A DNA stretch of 64,000 nucleotides from Lachnospiraceae bacterium (lineage in GTDB: Bacteria > Bacillota > Clostridia > Lachnospirales > Lachnospiraceae), in NCBI GenBank assembly GCA_014804655.1, contig JAAUZK010000006.1:32104-96103 (forward strand), in the 5' to 3' direction. Both the position numbers and the translations under genes were made by a program. Under the pieces are notes generated by a model that worked only from the letters and a program-made list of their open reading frames with translations, ran no database searches and had not been told where the DNA came from. This document shows positions 17,293 to 26,460 of the stretch, one piece after another; position 1 is the first letter of the stretch; every line of letters begins with the position of its first letter.

Positions 17293-19044
17293 ATGATGGA
17301 TGAGATACCGTACCAGCATAAGACATATCACAGAAGTAAAACGGTGGTGGTGATGTTTCTCTGCCTGATCGTGTTTGGGATATTGATGGGGAGACTGGTA
17401 TATCTGATGGTCTTTCAGTCGGAATATTATACGATGAAGGCGAAGGAACTGCACGAACGCGAGCGGAGCATCAAGGCGGCCAGAGGAAGGATCATAGACG
17501 CAGGCGGCAAGGTGCTGGCGGATAATAAGACAGTGTGCACCATATCAGTGATACATAGCCAGATCACCGACGCGGAGACAGTAATTACAGTGCTGTGCAA
17601 GGAACTGGGGCTCTCAGAGGAATATGTCCGTAAAAGGGTGGAAAAGTATTCCTCGATCGAGAAGATTAAGAGCAACGTGGATAAGAGCGTAGGCGATGCC
17701 ATAAGGGCTTACGACCTCGCGGGGGTTAAGGTGGATGAAGACTATAAACGGTACTATCCGTATGACTCACTGGGGTCAAAAGTCCTGGGGTTTACCGGCG
17801 GTGATAATCAGGGCATTATCGGGTTGGAAGTAATTTATGAGGAATACTTGCAGGGAGAAGCGGGAACGATCTTAACGGTGACCGATGCCAAGGGGGTGGA
17901 GGTTGCCGAGGCAGGAGAAGAGAGAGTGGAACCGGTGGGTGGTAAGGATCTCTATATTAGTATGGATGTGAATATCCAGAGCTATGCGACACAGCTTGCA
18001 TTGCAGACCATGGAGACGAAGGAGGCCGACAGCGTATCCATTCTCGTTATGAATCCGCAAAACGGCGAGATCTATGCCATGGTTAATGTGCCGGAATTTA
18101 ATTTAAACGATCCTTATACGTTGCCGGATACGGCGGACGGAGACAATATAAGCGAGGAGAAGAAGCAGGAGCTGCTGAATGGTATGTGGCGTAACGGCTG
18201 TATCAATGATACTTACGAGCCGGGATCGACCTTTAAGATCATAACGGCCGCTGCCGGGCTGGAATCGGGAGCGGTTAAGCCCACGGATACTTTCAACTGT
18301 CCGGGATTTATCATGGTGGAAGACCGTAAGATCAGATGTCATAAGGTGGGAGGTCACGGCGCGGAAGATTTTGTGCAGGGGACGATGAATTCCTGCAACC
18401 CCGTCTTCATAACCGTCGGACTGCGGATCGGGGTGGAGCGCTACTACTCATATTTTAAACAGTTCGGTCTGCTGGATAGGACGGGGATCGATCTGCCGGG
18501 AGAAGCAGGAACTATCATGCATAATGTAGATAACATCGGTCCTGTGGAGCTGGCCACGATCTCTTTCGGGCAGTCTTTTCAGATCACGCCGATCCAGCTT
18601 GCGGTGACGGCCTCTTCCATCATCAACGGCGGCAGGCGGATCACGCCCCATTTCGGTGTGCGGGTGGCAGACAACGACGGAAGCAATTCTCAGGTATTCA
18701 GCTATCCGGTCAGGGATCATGTGGTGTCAGAAGAGACATCCGAGACGATGCGCTACATACTGGAGCAGGTGGTAGCGGAGGGAAGCGGCAAAAACGGCGC
18801 TGTGGAGGGGTATCGCGTAGGCGGCAAGACAGCAACCAGTCAGACCCTGCCACGAGGAAGCGGCAGATACATTGCTTCTTTCTTAGGATTTGCTCCGGCG
18901 GATAATCCTCAGGTGCTGGCAGTTGCGATCATTAATAATCCGCAGGGGACGTACTACGGCGGACAGATCGCCGCGCCGGTGGTGCGACAGCTTTTTGAAA
19001 ACATTCTTCCATATTTGGAGAAGATGGACTATAATAAGACATGA
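17293..19044 (+). CDS. Second class B penicillin-binding protein (SpoVD/FtsI-like) with KTA in place of KTG
   Basis: Transpeptidase paralogue of the preceding gene. It has an N-terminal membrane helix (about 16-37), a dimerisation domain and transpeptidase motifs STFK in YEPGSTFKII and SCN in MNSCNPVFI. The third motif, normally KTG(T/S), reads KTAT in VGGKTATSQ; the codons at about 18825-18836 are unambiguous. No PASTA domain. The start is placed at ATG 17293 (583 aa), because the upstream in-frame GTG at 17278 lies within the terminator hairpin. Two class B PBPs in tandem is usual for spore formers, one being the cortex enzyme SpoVD. Confidence 0.9.
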   Translation: MMDEIPYQHKTYHRSKTVVVMFLCLIVFGILMGRLVYLMVFQSEYYTMKAKELHERERSIKAARGRIIDAGGKVLADNKTVCTISVIHSQITDAETVITVLCKELGLSEEYVRKRVEKYSSIEKIKSNVDKSVGDAIRAYDLAGVKVDEDYKRYYPYDSLGSKVLGFTGGDNQGIIGLEVIYEEYLQGEAGTILTVTDAKGVEVAEAGEERVEPVGGKDLYISMDVNIQSYATQLALQTMETKEADSVSILVMNPQNGEIYAMVNVPEFNLNDPYTLPDTADGDNISEEKKQELLNGMWRNGCINDTYEPGSTFKIITAAAGLESGAVKPTDTFNCPGFIMVEDRKIRCHKVGGHGAEDFVQGTMNSCNPVFITVGLRIGVERYYSYFKQFGLLDRTGIDLPGEAGTIMHNVDNIGPVELATISFGQSFQITPIQLAVTASSIINGGRRITPHFGVRVADNDGSNSQVFSYPVRDHVVSEETSETMRYILEQVVAEGSGKNGAVEGYRVGGKTATSQTLPRGSGRYIASFLGFAPADNPQVLAVAIINNPQGTYYGGQIAAPVVRQLFENILPYLEKMDYNKT

Positions 19045-19119
19045 AGTTGCACTAAGACTGCAAAGAACGCAGTCTAAGAGCAACTAAGTCATGTCTGCGA
19101 GAACAGCGAGCTGTTCTCG
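19037..19119. repeat. Stacked hairpins between PBP gene and mraY
   Basis: The first hairpin starts inside the last codons of the PBP gene and includes its stop: AGACATGA/TCATGTCT, AGTTGC/GCAACT and AGACTGC/GCAGTCT nest to 21 paired bases (19037-19096). The second is a perfect 10-bp stem, CGAGAACAGC/GCTGTTCTCG (19098-19119). The mraY ribosome site GGAGGA follows 17 bases later. No U run, so it is probably not a simple terminator. Confidence 0.7.
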
Positions 19120-19144
19120 GTATTAATGCAATAACGGAGGAACT

Positions 19145-20101
19145 ATGAATTCGACGATTTTGATGGCTGTGATGATATCTTTTGCAATCAGTGTGGTGAT
19201 GGGTCCGGTGGTGATTCCTTTTCTGCGTCGGCTTAAGGTTGGGCAGACGGTCAGGGAAGAAGGACCGGAGAGTCATTTGAAGAAGAACGGTACACCGACT
19301 ATGGGCGGGATTCTTATTCTGATCAGTGTGGTGATTACGTCAATTTTCTTTGTGAAAGATTATCCGAAGATTATCCCGATTTTGTTTCTTACGCTGGGAT
19401 TCGGTCTGATCGGATTTCTGGACGATTACATTAAAGTCGTATTGAAGCGCTCCATGGGGCTTAGGGCGTGGCAGAAATTCGGACTGCAGATCGTGGTGAC
19501 GGGAGTCTTTACTTTTTATCTGCTGCATTACACGGATGTTTCCCTTGCGATGAAGGTGCCTTTCCTTGACGGTATATATTTGGATTTCGGGTGGGCGAAT
19601 ATTCCGATTTTGTTTTTTATCGTAATCGGTACGGTCAACGGCACGAACTTTACCGACGGACTGGATGGTCTGGCAAGTTCCGTGACAGTGCTTGTGGCAA
19701 CGTTTTTCAGTGTGGTGGCGATCGGTACCGAAAGCGGGATCGAACCGGTTACCTGTGCGGTGGTTGGAGCGCTTCTCGGCTTTTTGTTATTTAATGTATA
19801 TCCTGCCAGTGTATTTATGGGAGACACGGGCTCTCTTGCGCTGGGCGGTTTTGTGGCGGCTGCGGCTTATATGATGCAGATGCCTCTTTTTATTGTGATT
19901 GTGGGATTTATCTATATGATCGAAGTGTTGTCCGTGATCATACAGGTCACCTATTTCAAGATGAGCGGCGGCAAGCGTGTTTTCAAGATGGCGCCGATCC
20001 ATCATCATTTTGAGCTCTGCGGCTGGGCGGAAACCAGAGTGGTGGCCGTATTTTCCATTGTGACGGCGCTGTTGTGTCTGGTGGCACTCATGGGAATCTG
20101 A
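19145..20101 (+). CDS. mraY: Phospho-MurNAc-pentapeptide transferase
   Basis: Membrane enzyme that makes lipid I from UDP-MurNAc-pentapeptide and undecaprenyl phosphate. About ten helices are visible, with the family blocks NGTPTMGGILIL, FLDDYIKV, NFTDGLDGLA, FMGDTGSLALGG and the cytoplasmic MAPIHHHFEL histidine motif. GGAGGAACT precedes ATG 19145. 318 aa, typical. It is in the division cluster although the usual upstream neighbours murE and murF are missing. Confidence 0.97.
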   Translation: MNSTILMAVMISFAISVVMGPVVIPFLRRLKVGQTVREEGPESHLKKNGTPTMGGILILISVVITSIFFVKDYPKIIPILFLTLGFGLIGFLDDYIKVVLKRSMGLRAWQKFGLQIVVTGVFTFYLLHYTDVSLAMKVPFLDGIYLDFGWANIPILFFIVIGTVNGTNFTDGLDGLASSVTVLVATFFSVVAIGTESGIEPVTCAVVGALLGFLLFNVYPASVFMGDTGSLALGGFVAAAAYMMQMPLFIVIVGFIYMIEVLSVIIQVTYFKMSGGKRVFKMAPIHHHFELCGWAETRVVAVFSIVTALLCLVALMGI

Positions 20102-20206
20102 TATATTCCGGATAATTTGCGTATCGGTACAACAAGTGTGACAGCCAGAGTGCTTATAAGGCATATATAAAATATCGATTGTTGAAATATAAAGATCATA
20201 GGGAGT

Positions 20207-21622
20207 ATGGAAGATATAGAGGATATGCGTAAAATGAAAGAAATACAGAGTATTGACGAATTGCAGGGTAAAGAGGTGCTGGTGGTCGGTTCGGGAATCA
20301 GCGGAATCGGCGCGGTGGAAGCTTTATGTCATGTTGGGGCAAAGCCGGTTCTCTTTGATGCCAACGATAAGCTGGAACAGGAGGAGATCAGGGCAAAGTT
20401 TCCGCAGGGAGTGCAGGCGCAGATTGTGCTTGGCGAGCTTCCGGAAGAGATTGCAGAGGCGGTTTGTCTGGTAGTGTTAAGCCCGGGAGTACCTACGGAT
20501 ACGTCATTTGTGGAAGCATTTCGCACAAGAGGCACGCCGGTCTGGGGTGAGATAGAGCTGGCCTACAGGATAGGACACGGACGTGTCATCGGAATTACAG
20601 GCACGAACGGCAAGACGACTACGACTACGCTGGTGGGTGAGATCATGGCGGCGTACTGTAACAATGTGGATGTGGTGGGTAATATCGGCAATCCTTATAC
20701 ACAGACGGCGCTTGATTCTACTGAGGATACCGTGACGGTGGCGGAGATCAGCAGTTTTCAGCTTGAGACGATCGAGAAGTTCCGGCCGGAAGTGTCGGCG
20801 ATTCTCAACATCACGCCGGATCATCTGAACAGGCACCATACGATGGAGAATTATGCGGCGGCGAAGGAAGCTGTTGCCATGAACCAGACGAAAGAGGAGA
20901 CCTGTGTGCTCAACTATGAGAATTCATACACGAAAGACTTCGGTGACAGATGTCCCGCGCGTGTGATATGGTTCTCTTCAGCGAGAAAGCTGGAAGAAGG
21001 ATACTATCTGGACGGGGACGACATATGCCGGGCGAAGGACGGTAAGGTAGAGCGTCTCATGGATATCCACGAGATGAATCTGGTAGGCATATGCAACGTG
21101 GAGAATGTGATGGCGGCGATCGCCATTACCCAGGCGATGGGTGTGCCCATGGAAAAGATTCTGTCCGTGGTCAGGCAGTTTCGGGCGGTAGAACACCGGA
21201 TAGAGTTTGTGGCAACGAAACGCGGTGTGGAATATTATAATGATTCCAAAGGCACGAATCCGGATGCGGCGATCCAGGGAATTCGGGCAATGAGCAGGCC
21301 GACAGTGCTGATCGGCGGCGGTTATGATAAACAAAGCGACTATGATGAGTGGATCGAGGCTTTTGATCATAAAGTCAAGTGTCTGGTGTTGATCGGGCAG
21401 ACGCGGGATAAGATTGCAGAGTGTGCGAGAAAGCACGGCGTTGAGAATATTATTCTGGCGGACACCTTTGAGGAGGCATTCGAGATCTGCGTCGGGCAGG
21501 CGAAGAGCGGGGACGCGGTGCTATTGTCACCTGCGTGTGCAAGCTGGGGAATGTTTCCGAATTATGAAGTCAGAGGGAAACTTTTTAAGGAACTTGTAAA
21601 TCGATTGGAGGATACGGAATAG
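20207..21622 (+). CDS. murD: UDP-N-acetylmuramoylalanine--D-glutamate ligase
   Basis: Cytoplasmic Mur ligase adding D-Glu to UDP-MurNAc-L-Ala. Seen are an N-terminal nucleotide fold (VLVVGSGISGIGAVEAL), the ATP site ITGTNGKTTTTTLVGE near residue 127-142, the central EISSFQLE, NITPDHLNRH and the C-terminal domain with YNDSKGTNPDAA. The start is ATG 20207, but its ribosome site is weak and close; ATG 20225 or 20234 are possible and would shorten the protein by 6-9 residues. Confidence 0.96.
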   Translation: MEDIEDMRKMKEIQSIDELQGKEVLVVGSGISGIGAVEALCHVGAKPVLFDANDKLEQEEIRAKFPQGVQAQIVLGELPEEIAEAVCLVVLSPGVPTDTSFVEAFRTRGTPVWGEIELAYRIGHGRVIGITGTNGKTTTTTLVGEIMAAYCNNVDVVGNIGNPYTQTALDSTEDTVTVAEISSFQLETIEKFRPEVSAILNITPDHLNRHHTMENYAAAKEAVAMNQTKEETCVLNYENSYTKDFGDRCPARVIWFSSARKLEEGYYLDGDDICRAKDGKVERLMDIHEMNLVGICNVENVMAAIAITQAMGVPMEKILSVVRQFRAVEHRIEFVATKRGVEYYNDSKGTNPDAAIQGIRAMSRPTVLIGGGYDKQSDYDEWIEAFDHKVKCLVLIGQTRDKIAECARKHGVENIILADTFEEAFEICVGQAKSGDAVLLSPACASWGMFPNYEVRGKLFKELVNRLEDTE

Positions 21623-22789
21623 GTGGCACAGAGAAACGCTTCCAGGAGAAGACAATCGAATAGTGAAAATTTTATGGATTACAGCCTGTTATTCATCGTA
21701 CTGTTCCTACTGGGATTCGGGTTGGTCATGGTGTATTCTACCAGTTCCTATGAGGCCAATCTGGATTACAATGACGCGGCATACTATTTGAAGAAGCAGA
21801 TGTTTGCTACGATACTGGGGCTGATCGCCATGCTGGTGGTGGCAAATATTCCGTATCATTTCTGGGAGCGTTTTGCGGTGATTGGTTATCTTGTATCTGT
21901 GGTGCTGATTCTGTTAATTATTCCGTTCGGGCATGAATCCCACGGAGCCAAGAGATGGCTGTACATAGGACCGATCTCCCTGCAGCCTGCGGAGGTCGCG
22001 AAGTTGTGCATGATATTGTTTCTTGCCAGTATGATCTGTACCATGGGAAAACAGATACGATACCGTAAGGGCTTCTGGATGGTTCTGCTTGTTCCCATGC
22101 CGATTGCGCTCATGTTGTGGAAAATTACGCAGAATATGAGTTCGGCGATTATCGTCGTGGGGATTGCAGTGCTTATGCTGTTTGTCTCCTGTCCGGATTA
22201 CAAACGGTTCATTCTTCTGGGACTCGCGGCGGCAGCGGGTGCGGCGGCAGTCGTTTTTGCTATTGTACAAATGGCGGCATCCCAGGCCGACAGTCTGGAT
22301 TTCCGCGGTGCGCGTATTCTGGCATGGCTTGATCCGGAGGCTTATGCCAGCGGCAAGGGATTTCAGACCATACAGGCGCTATACGCCATCGGTTCTGGCG
22401 GCGTGTTGGGTAAAGGGCTGGGTGCCAGCATGCAGAAATTAGGTTTCCTGCCGGAGGCACAGAACGATATGATTTTCTCCATTATCTGCGAGGAGCTGGG
22501 TCTGTTCGGCGGGTTTGCCGTGATTATCATGTTTGTCATGTTAATCTGGCGGTTTATGGTGATCGCAAACAATGCGCCAGATCTGTTCGGAGCACTGCTT
22601 GTGGTGGGCGTATTGGGACATATCGCCATTCAGGTGATCTTAAATATCGCGGTTGTGACCAATACCATTCCTAACACCGGAATATCGCTTCCCTTTATCA
22701 GTTACGGCGGTTCGTCTGTGATGTTCTTACTCATAGAGATCGGACTTGTCCTAAGCGTGGCAAGGGGCATAAGGCTCAAAGATTTGTAG
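21623..22789 (+). CDS. ftsW: FtsW/RodA-family SEDS glycosyltransferase
   Basis: Polytopic lipid-II polymerase that works with a class B PBP. About ten helices; the SEDS hallmarks are GLVMVYSTSSYEA near the start of the first helices, NDMIFSIICEELG and the C-terminal PFISYGGSSV. GTG start at 21623 follows the murD stop directly, and GGAGGA inside the end of murD serves as ribosome site, so translation is coupled. Its place in the dcw cluster favours FtsW over RodA or SpoVE. Confidence 0.92.
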   Translation: MAQRNASRRRQSNSENFMDYSLLFIVLFLLGFGLVMVYSTSSYEANLDYNDAAYYLKKQMFATILGLIAMLVVANIPYHFWERFAVIGYLVSVVLILLIIPFGHESHGAKRWLYIGPISLQPAEVAKLCMILFLASMICTMGKQIRYRKGFWMVLLVPMPIALMLWKITQNMSSAIIVVGIAVLMLFVSCPDYKRFILLGLAAAAGAAAVVFAIVQMAASQADSLDFRGARILAWLDPEAYASGKGFQTIQALYAIGSGGVLGKGLGASMQKLGFLPEAQNDMIFSIICEELGLFGGFAVIIMFVMLIWRFMVIANNAPDLFGALLVVGVLGHIAIQVILNIAVVTNTIPNTGISLPFISYGGSSVMFLLIEIGLVLSVARGIRLKDL

Positions 22790-22861
22790 GGACAAGATAA
22801 CTTTTATCTTTAAAACCATATAGATAGAATAGGTCATATTTTAGATTCGAGGTAAAGGAAT

Positions 22862-24112
22862 ATGGACGCTATTCGTATCTATGGGGGTAAACGTCTGAGC
22901 GGTCAGACCACGATACAAGGGTCAAAAAATGCGTCGCTGCCGATTCTTGCAGCGACACTTCTGATAAGCGGAACTTGTGAGATAGAGAATTGTCCGGACA
23001 TCTCCGATGTCTATCATATGCAGCGGCTGCTTACGAGTCTGGGGTGTAAGGTGGAGCGAGAAGGGGCGCTTGTGCGGGTGAATACCGAGAGCCTGTCAGA
23101 GTGTGACATGCCTTCGGATTCCGTGGGTGTGATGCGTTCTTCCATCATGCTGTTAGGTGCGCTGCTTGCCAGAACGGGATATGTCTGTATGGAAAATCCC
23201 GGAGGCTGCGTGATCGGCGCAAGACCTATCGATCTGCATCTTCGTATGCTTCGTAAGATGGGGGTTGTGATAGAGGAGACCGGGACAGGGTTTTGTGCGG
23301 AAGCGGCAAGGCTTAAGGGCACCGTGCTGCAGCTGCCTTTTGTCAGTGTCGGCGTGACGGAGAATCTGATTCTGGCGGCAGTATTGGCACAAGGAGAAAC
23401 TGTCATCGAGCCGGCGGCGAGAGAACCGGAGATACAGGCGCTTTGTGAATTTCTGATCAGCGCGGGTGCACAGATTGAAGGAAGCGGAACGGACCGGCTG
23501 GTCATCCGCGGGGTGGAGAAACTTAATCCGGTCAGATACCGTATTCCGGCGGACCGCATTGTGGCGGGAACGTATCTATGTGCGTGCATGTGTACCGGAG
23601 GACGTGTTTTCTTAAGAAATGCGCCGGTGCACCATATGGAAAGTGTGCTGGAGACGGCCGCCTTGATGGGAGCAGCAATCGAATATGATCCGGAGGGAAT
23701 TATGGTGACCGGAAGAGAGCATGAGAGTACATGCCACAGTATTACAACGGGATGTTATCCGGCATTTCCCACGGATATGCAGTCTCCTTTTATGGTGGTC
23801 ATGGCCATGTCAGGGCATGATGGGCGCATAGAGGAGACCGTGTTTGAGAATCGCTTTCGTATAGTGCCAGAGCTGTGTAAAATGGGAGCCGGCATCACCG
23901 TACAGGGCAGCACGGCTTATATCGACGGAAACAGCAGACTCCACGGAGCCATTGTACAGGCGGAGGAACTGCGCGGCGGTGCGGCGCTAGTTGTGGCGGC
24001 TCTGGCGGCGGAAGGTACCTGTATCGTGACAAACCGGCATTATATCGACAGAGGATACGAGGATATCGTGCTCAGCCTGCGGGAATTAGGGGCGGATATA
24101 GAACTGGCTTAG
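22862..24112 (+). CDS. murA: UDP-N-acetylglucosamine 1-carboxyvinyltransferase
   Basis: First committed step of peptidoglycan synthesis: transfer of enolpyruvate from PEP to UDP-GlcNAc; target of fosfomycin. The N-terminus IQGSKNASLPILAATLL contains the substrate-binding lysine and asparagine, and the active-site cysteine is present in NPGGCVIGARPIDLHL near residue 115, so the enzyme should be fosfomycin sensitive. 416 aa. Its position in the dcw cluster, where murG and murC would be expected, is a feature of some Clostridia. Confidence 0.96.
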   Translation: MDAIRIYGGKRLSGQTTIQGSKNASLPILAATLLISGTCEIENCPDISDVYHMQRLLTSLGCKVEREGALVRVNTESLSECDMPSDSVGVMRSSIMLLGALLARTGYVCMENPGGCVIGARPIDLHLRMLRKMGVVIEETGTGFCAEAARLKGTVLQLPFVSVGVTENLILAAVLAQGETVIEPAAREPEIQALCEFLISAGAQIEGSGTDRLVIRGVEKLNPVRYRIPADRIVAGTYLCACMCTGGRVFLRNAPVHHMESVLETAALMGAAIEYDPEGIMVTGREHESTCHSITTGCYPAFPTDMQSPFMVVMAMSGHDGRIEETVFENRFRIVPELCKMGAGITVQGSTAYIDGNSRLHGAIVQAEELRGGAALVVAALAAEGTCIVTNRHYIDRGYEDIVLSLRELGADIELA

Positions 24113-24142
24113 CGCGGTGTATAAATGACATGAGGTTTGCAG

Positions 24143-24985
24143 ATGGCGAATAAGAAAACGGTTAGAAAAGTAAAGAAGAGTAATCCCAATCTGCGGCTTG
24201 TCAAAAACAACGACTTAGAGACGGAGAAGAGGAAAGGCGGACGGAAAGAAAAACTGCGCTTTAGCAAGAGTAAAAGGATGGTGATTCTGTCCGTTACGCT
24301 GCTTCTTCTGCTGTTTGTACTGGTCGGGGGATATGTATATATTATTCAAAATTATACGGTCACTACAGTGTATGTGGAAGGGAACGTCCATTATACCAAC
24401 GAAGAGATTATAGAGATGGTAATGGGCGGCAGGCTCGGCAGTAACTCGTTGTTTCTTTCCTTAAAATATAAGGATAAGGGAATGGAAGATATTCCCTTTA
24501 TCCAGACGATGGATGTGGAGATCGAAGCCAAAGACACAATCCGTATTATTGTATATGAGAAAGCGCTGGCGGGATATGTATCCTACCTGGGACGCTATGT
24601 GTACTTTGATAAAGACGGAATCGTGGTGGAGACTTCCACGGAGGAGACGGAGGGAATTCCGCAGGTGACAGGACTGTCATTTGATCATGTGATCCTGCAT
24701 GAACCGCTGCCGGTGGAGAAAACGGAGGTGTTCAATGAGATATTGAATATCACACAGCAGTTGGAAAGATATTCCATGTCCGCAGACAGAATCTATTTTG
24801 ACCCTTCGTATCAGGTCACGCTGATGTTCGGAGAGGCCAAGGTCGCACTGGGAGACGATCGATATATTGATGAGAAGATCATGAAACTGCAATATATTCT
24901 TCCTGATTTGCTCGGAAAAGAGGGCACGTTGAACATGCGTGAATACAGTGAAGATACGAAATCATACAGTTTCGAGCTGGATTAG
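24143..24985 (+). CDS. divIB: Cell division protein DivIB/FtsQ
   Basis: Bitopic division protein. A basic cytoplasmic N-terminus (about 1-47) is followed by one membrane helix (about 49-70, MVILSVTLLLLLFVLVGGYV) and a POTRA domain starting VTTVYVEGNVHYTNEEII, then the beta domain. The start is ATG 24143, 7 bases after GAGG; the TTG at 24137 is unlikely. Comes just before ftsZ; ftsA is absent, as in many Clostridia. Confidence 0.9.
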   Translation: MANKKTVRKVKKSNPNLRLVKNNDLETEKRKGGRKEKLRFSKSKRMVILSVTLLLLLFVLVGGYVYIIQNYTVTTVYVEGNVHYTNEEIIEMVMGGRLGSNSLFLSLKYKDKGMEDIPFIQTMDVEIEAKDTIRIIVYEKALAGYVSYLGRYVYFDKDGIVVETSTEETEGIPQVTGLSFDHVILHEPLPVEKTEVFNEILNITQQLERYSMSADRIYFDPSYQVTLMFGEAKVALGDDRYIDEKIMKLQYILPDLLGKEGTLNMREYSEDTKSYSFELD

Positions 24986-25088
24986 GCAGGGGTTTTCGTA
25001 AAAAAGCAAAAAAATGGGTTGCGAATTTCGGAAAATAATTATATGATAATCTATGAGAGTTTATGGGGAAACAGAAGGAGGAATCACC

Positions 25089-26300
25089 TTGCTTGAGATT
25101 AAGTCGAATGATGCTGAGTCTGCTGCTAAGATCATCGTAGTCGGTGTCGGGGGCGCAGGCAATAATGCTGTAAATAGAATGATAGACGAAGAAATAGACG
25201 GTGTAGAGTTTATCGGAATCAATACGGATAAACAGGCATTACAGTTGTGCAAGGCGCCTACACTGTTACAGATCGGCGAGAAACTGACGAAAGGTTTAGG
25301 AGCGGGAGCTAAGCCGGAGATCGGTGAGAAAGCGGCGGAGGAGAGCTCTGACGAGGTGGCGGCGGCGCTTAAAGGTGCGGATATGGTGTTCGTTACCTGC
25401 GGTATGGGCGGCGGAACCGGTACGGGTGCGGCACCCGTGGTGGCCAAGCTTGCCAAGGACATGGGTATCCTGACGGTAGGCGTAGTGACCAAACCCTTCC
25501 GTTTTGAGGCGAAGGCGCGTATGACCAATGCCTTGGCGGGCATTGATAAGATTAAGGATAATGTAGACACATTAATCGTGATACCGAATGATAAACTATT
25601 GGAAATCGTTGACAGAAGGACAACCATGCCGGATGCGCTGAAGAAGGCGGACGAAGTGCTGCAGCAGGCGGTACAGGGCATCACGGATCTGATTAACGTA
25701 CCTTCCGTAATCAACCTTGACTTTGCAGATGTGCAGACGGTTATGAAGGACAAGGGTATCGCGCATATCGGAATCGGTACAGGCAAGGGCGATGACAAGG
25801 CAAGCGAAGCGGTTAAAATGGCAGTGGAGAGCCCGCTTCTGGAGACTACTATTTCCGGTGCAACGCACGTAATCATTAATGTGTCCGGAGATATTTCGCT
25901 GGCGGATGCCAATGATGCGGCAAGTTATGTGCAGGAGCTTACGGGTGACGATGTCAATATTATTTTTGGTGCCATGTACGATGTCAATATGAACGATACA
26001 TGCAATATCACGATTATTGCTACGGGAATCGAAGAGAAGGCAAGGCAGATGAGCGGACTCGGATTCAAGTCCGGCTACATAACGCCTACATCGCTGCAGG
26101 GCAAGCAGACCGTTGGAACGATGCCCGGCGCAGGACTGGGTAACTTCGCTGCCGGTGGCGCGAAACAGGCAGGCGGCGTGGCAGGACAAGCCGGAGCGGC
26201 ACAGCTTAAGACCATCGGCGGCATAGGTAAGACCGCAGACATCAAGAGCTCTGTCGAGGAGAAGTCCTTAAAGATTCCGGATTTCTTAAGAAGTAAATAG
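25089..26300 (+). CDS. ftsZ: Cell division GTPase FtsZ
   Basis: Tubulin homologue that forms the Z ring. GTP-binding [13 protein letters not shown], the tubulin signature [13 protein letters not shown], the T7 loop [11 protein letters not shown] and the C-terminal partner-binding peptide IPDFLRSK are all present. The start is placed at TTG 25089 (giving M-L-E-I-K), because a full AAGGAGG lies 7 bases upstream and MLEIK is the normal clostridial N-terminus; the in-frame ATG at 25053 has no ribosome site. 403 aa with a Gly/Ala-rich linker of about 50 residues. Confidence 0.97.
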   Translation: MLEIKSNDAESAAKIIVVGVGGAGNNAVNRMIDEEIDGVEFIGINTDKQALQLCKAPTLLQIGEKLTKGLGAGAKPEIGEKAAEESSDEVAAALKGADMVFVTCGMGGGTGTGAAPVVAKLAKDMGILTVGVVTKPFRFEAKARMTNALAGIDKIKDNVDTLIVIPNDKLLEIVDRRTTMPDALKKADEVLQQAVQGITDLINVPSVINLDFADVQTVMKDKGIAHIGIGTGKGDDKASEAVKMAVESPLLETTISGATHVIINVSGDISLADANDAASYVQELTGDDVNIIFGAMYDVNMNDTCNITIIATGIEEKARQMSGLGFKSGYITPTSLQGKQTVGTMPGAGLGNFAAGGAKQAGGVAGQAGAAQLKTIGGIGKTADIKSSVEEKSLKIPDFLRSK

Positions 26301-26328
26301 TACAACAGATCTAAAGTTGATTTAATGA

Positions 26329-26361
26329 CCACAGGATAGATAGAATATCCTGTGGTTTTTT
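26329..26361 (+). terminator. Intrinsic terminator after ftsZ
   Basis: CCACAGGATA (26329-26338) pairs with TATCCTGTGG (26346-26355), then a T run. It ends the division cluster. Confidence 0.88.
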
Positions 26362-26403
26362 GTTGCTATCTGTCTGCAAAAATAGTGGAAATGCTCCCCG
26401 ATT

Positions 26404-26436
26404 ATGACAGAATATTCTCGTGACTTTTTTTATAAT
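26404..26436 (+). promoter_or_regulatory. Possible spoIIG-type promoter with long spacer
   Basis: A perfect -10 TATAAT (26431-26436) lies 24 bases before the spoIIGA start. No -35 is found at 17 bases, but ATGACA (26404-26409) sits 21 bases upstream. The Bacillus spoIIG promoter also has a wide spacer (22) and depends on Spo0A. I see no clear 0A box. Confidence 0.4.
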
Positions 26437-26460
26437 AAAGCAGAAATACGGAGGTGGGAT

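Noticed and set aside
25061-25912. 283-codon frame antisense to ftsZ
   Set aside because: Ser/Thr/Pro/Ile-rich low-complexity text produced by the codon pattern of ftsZ; no ribosome site.
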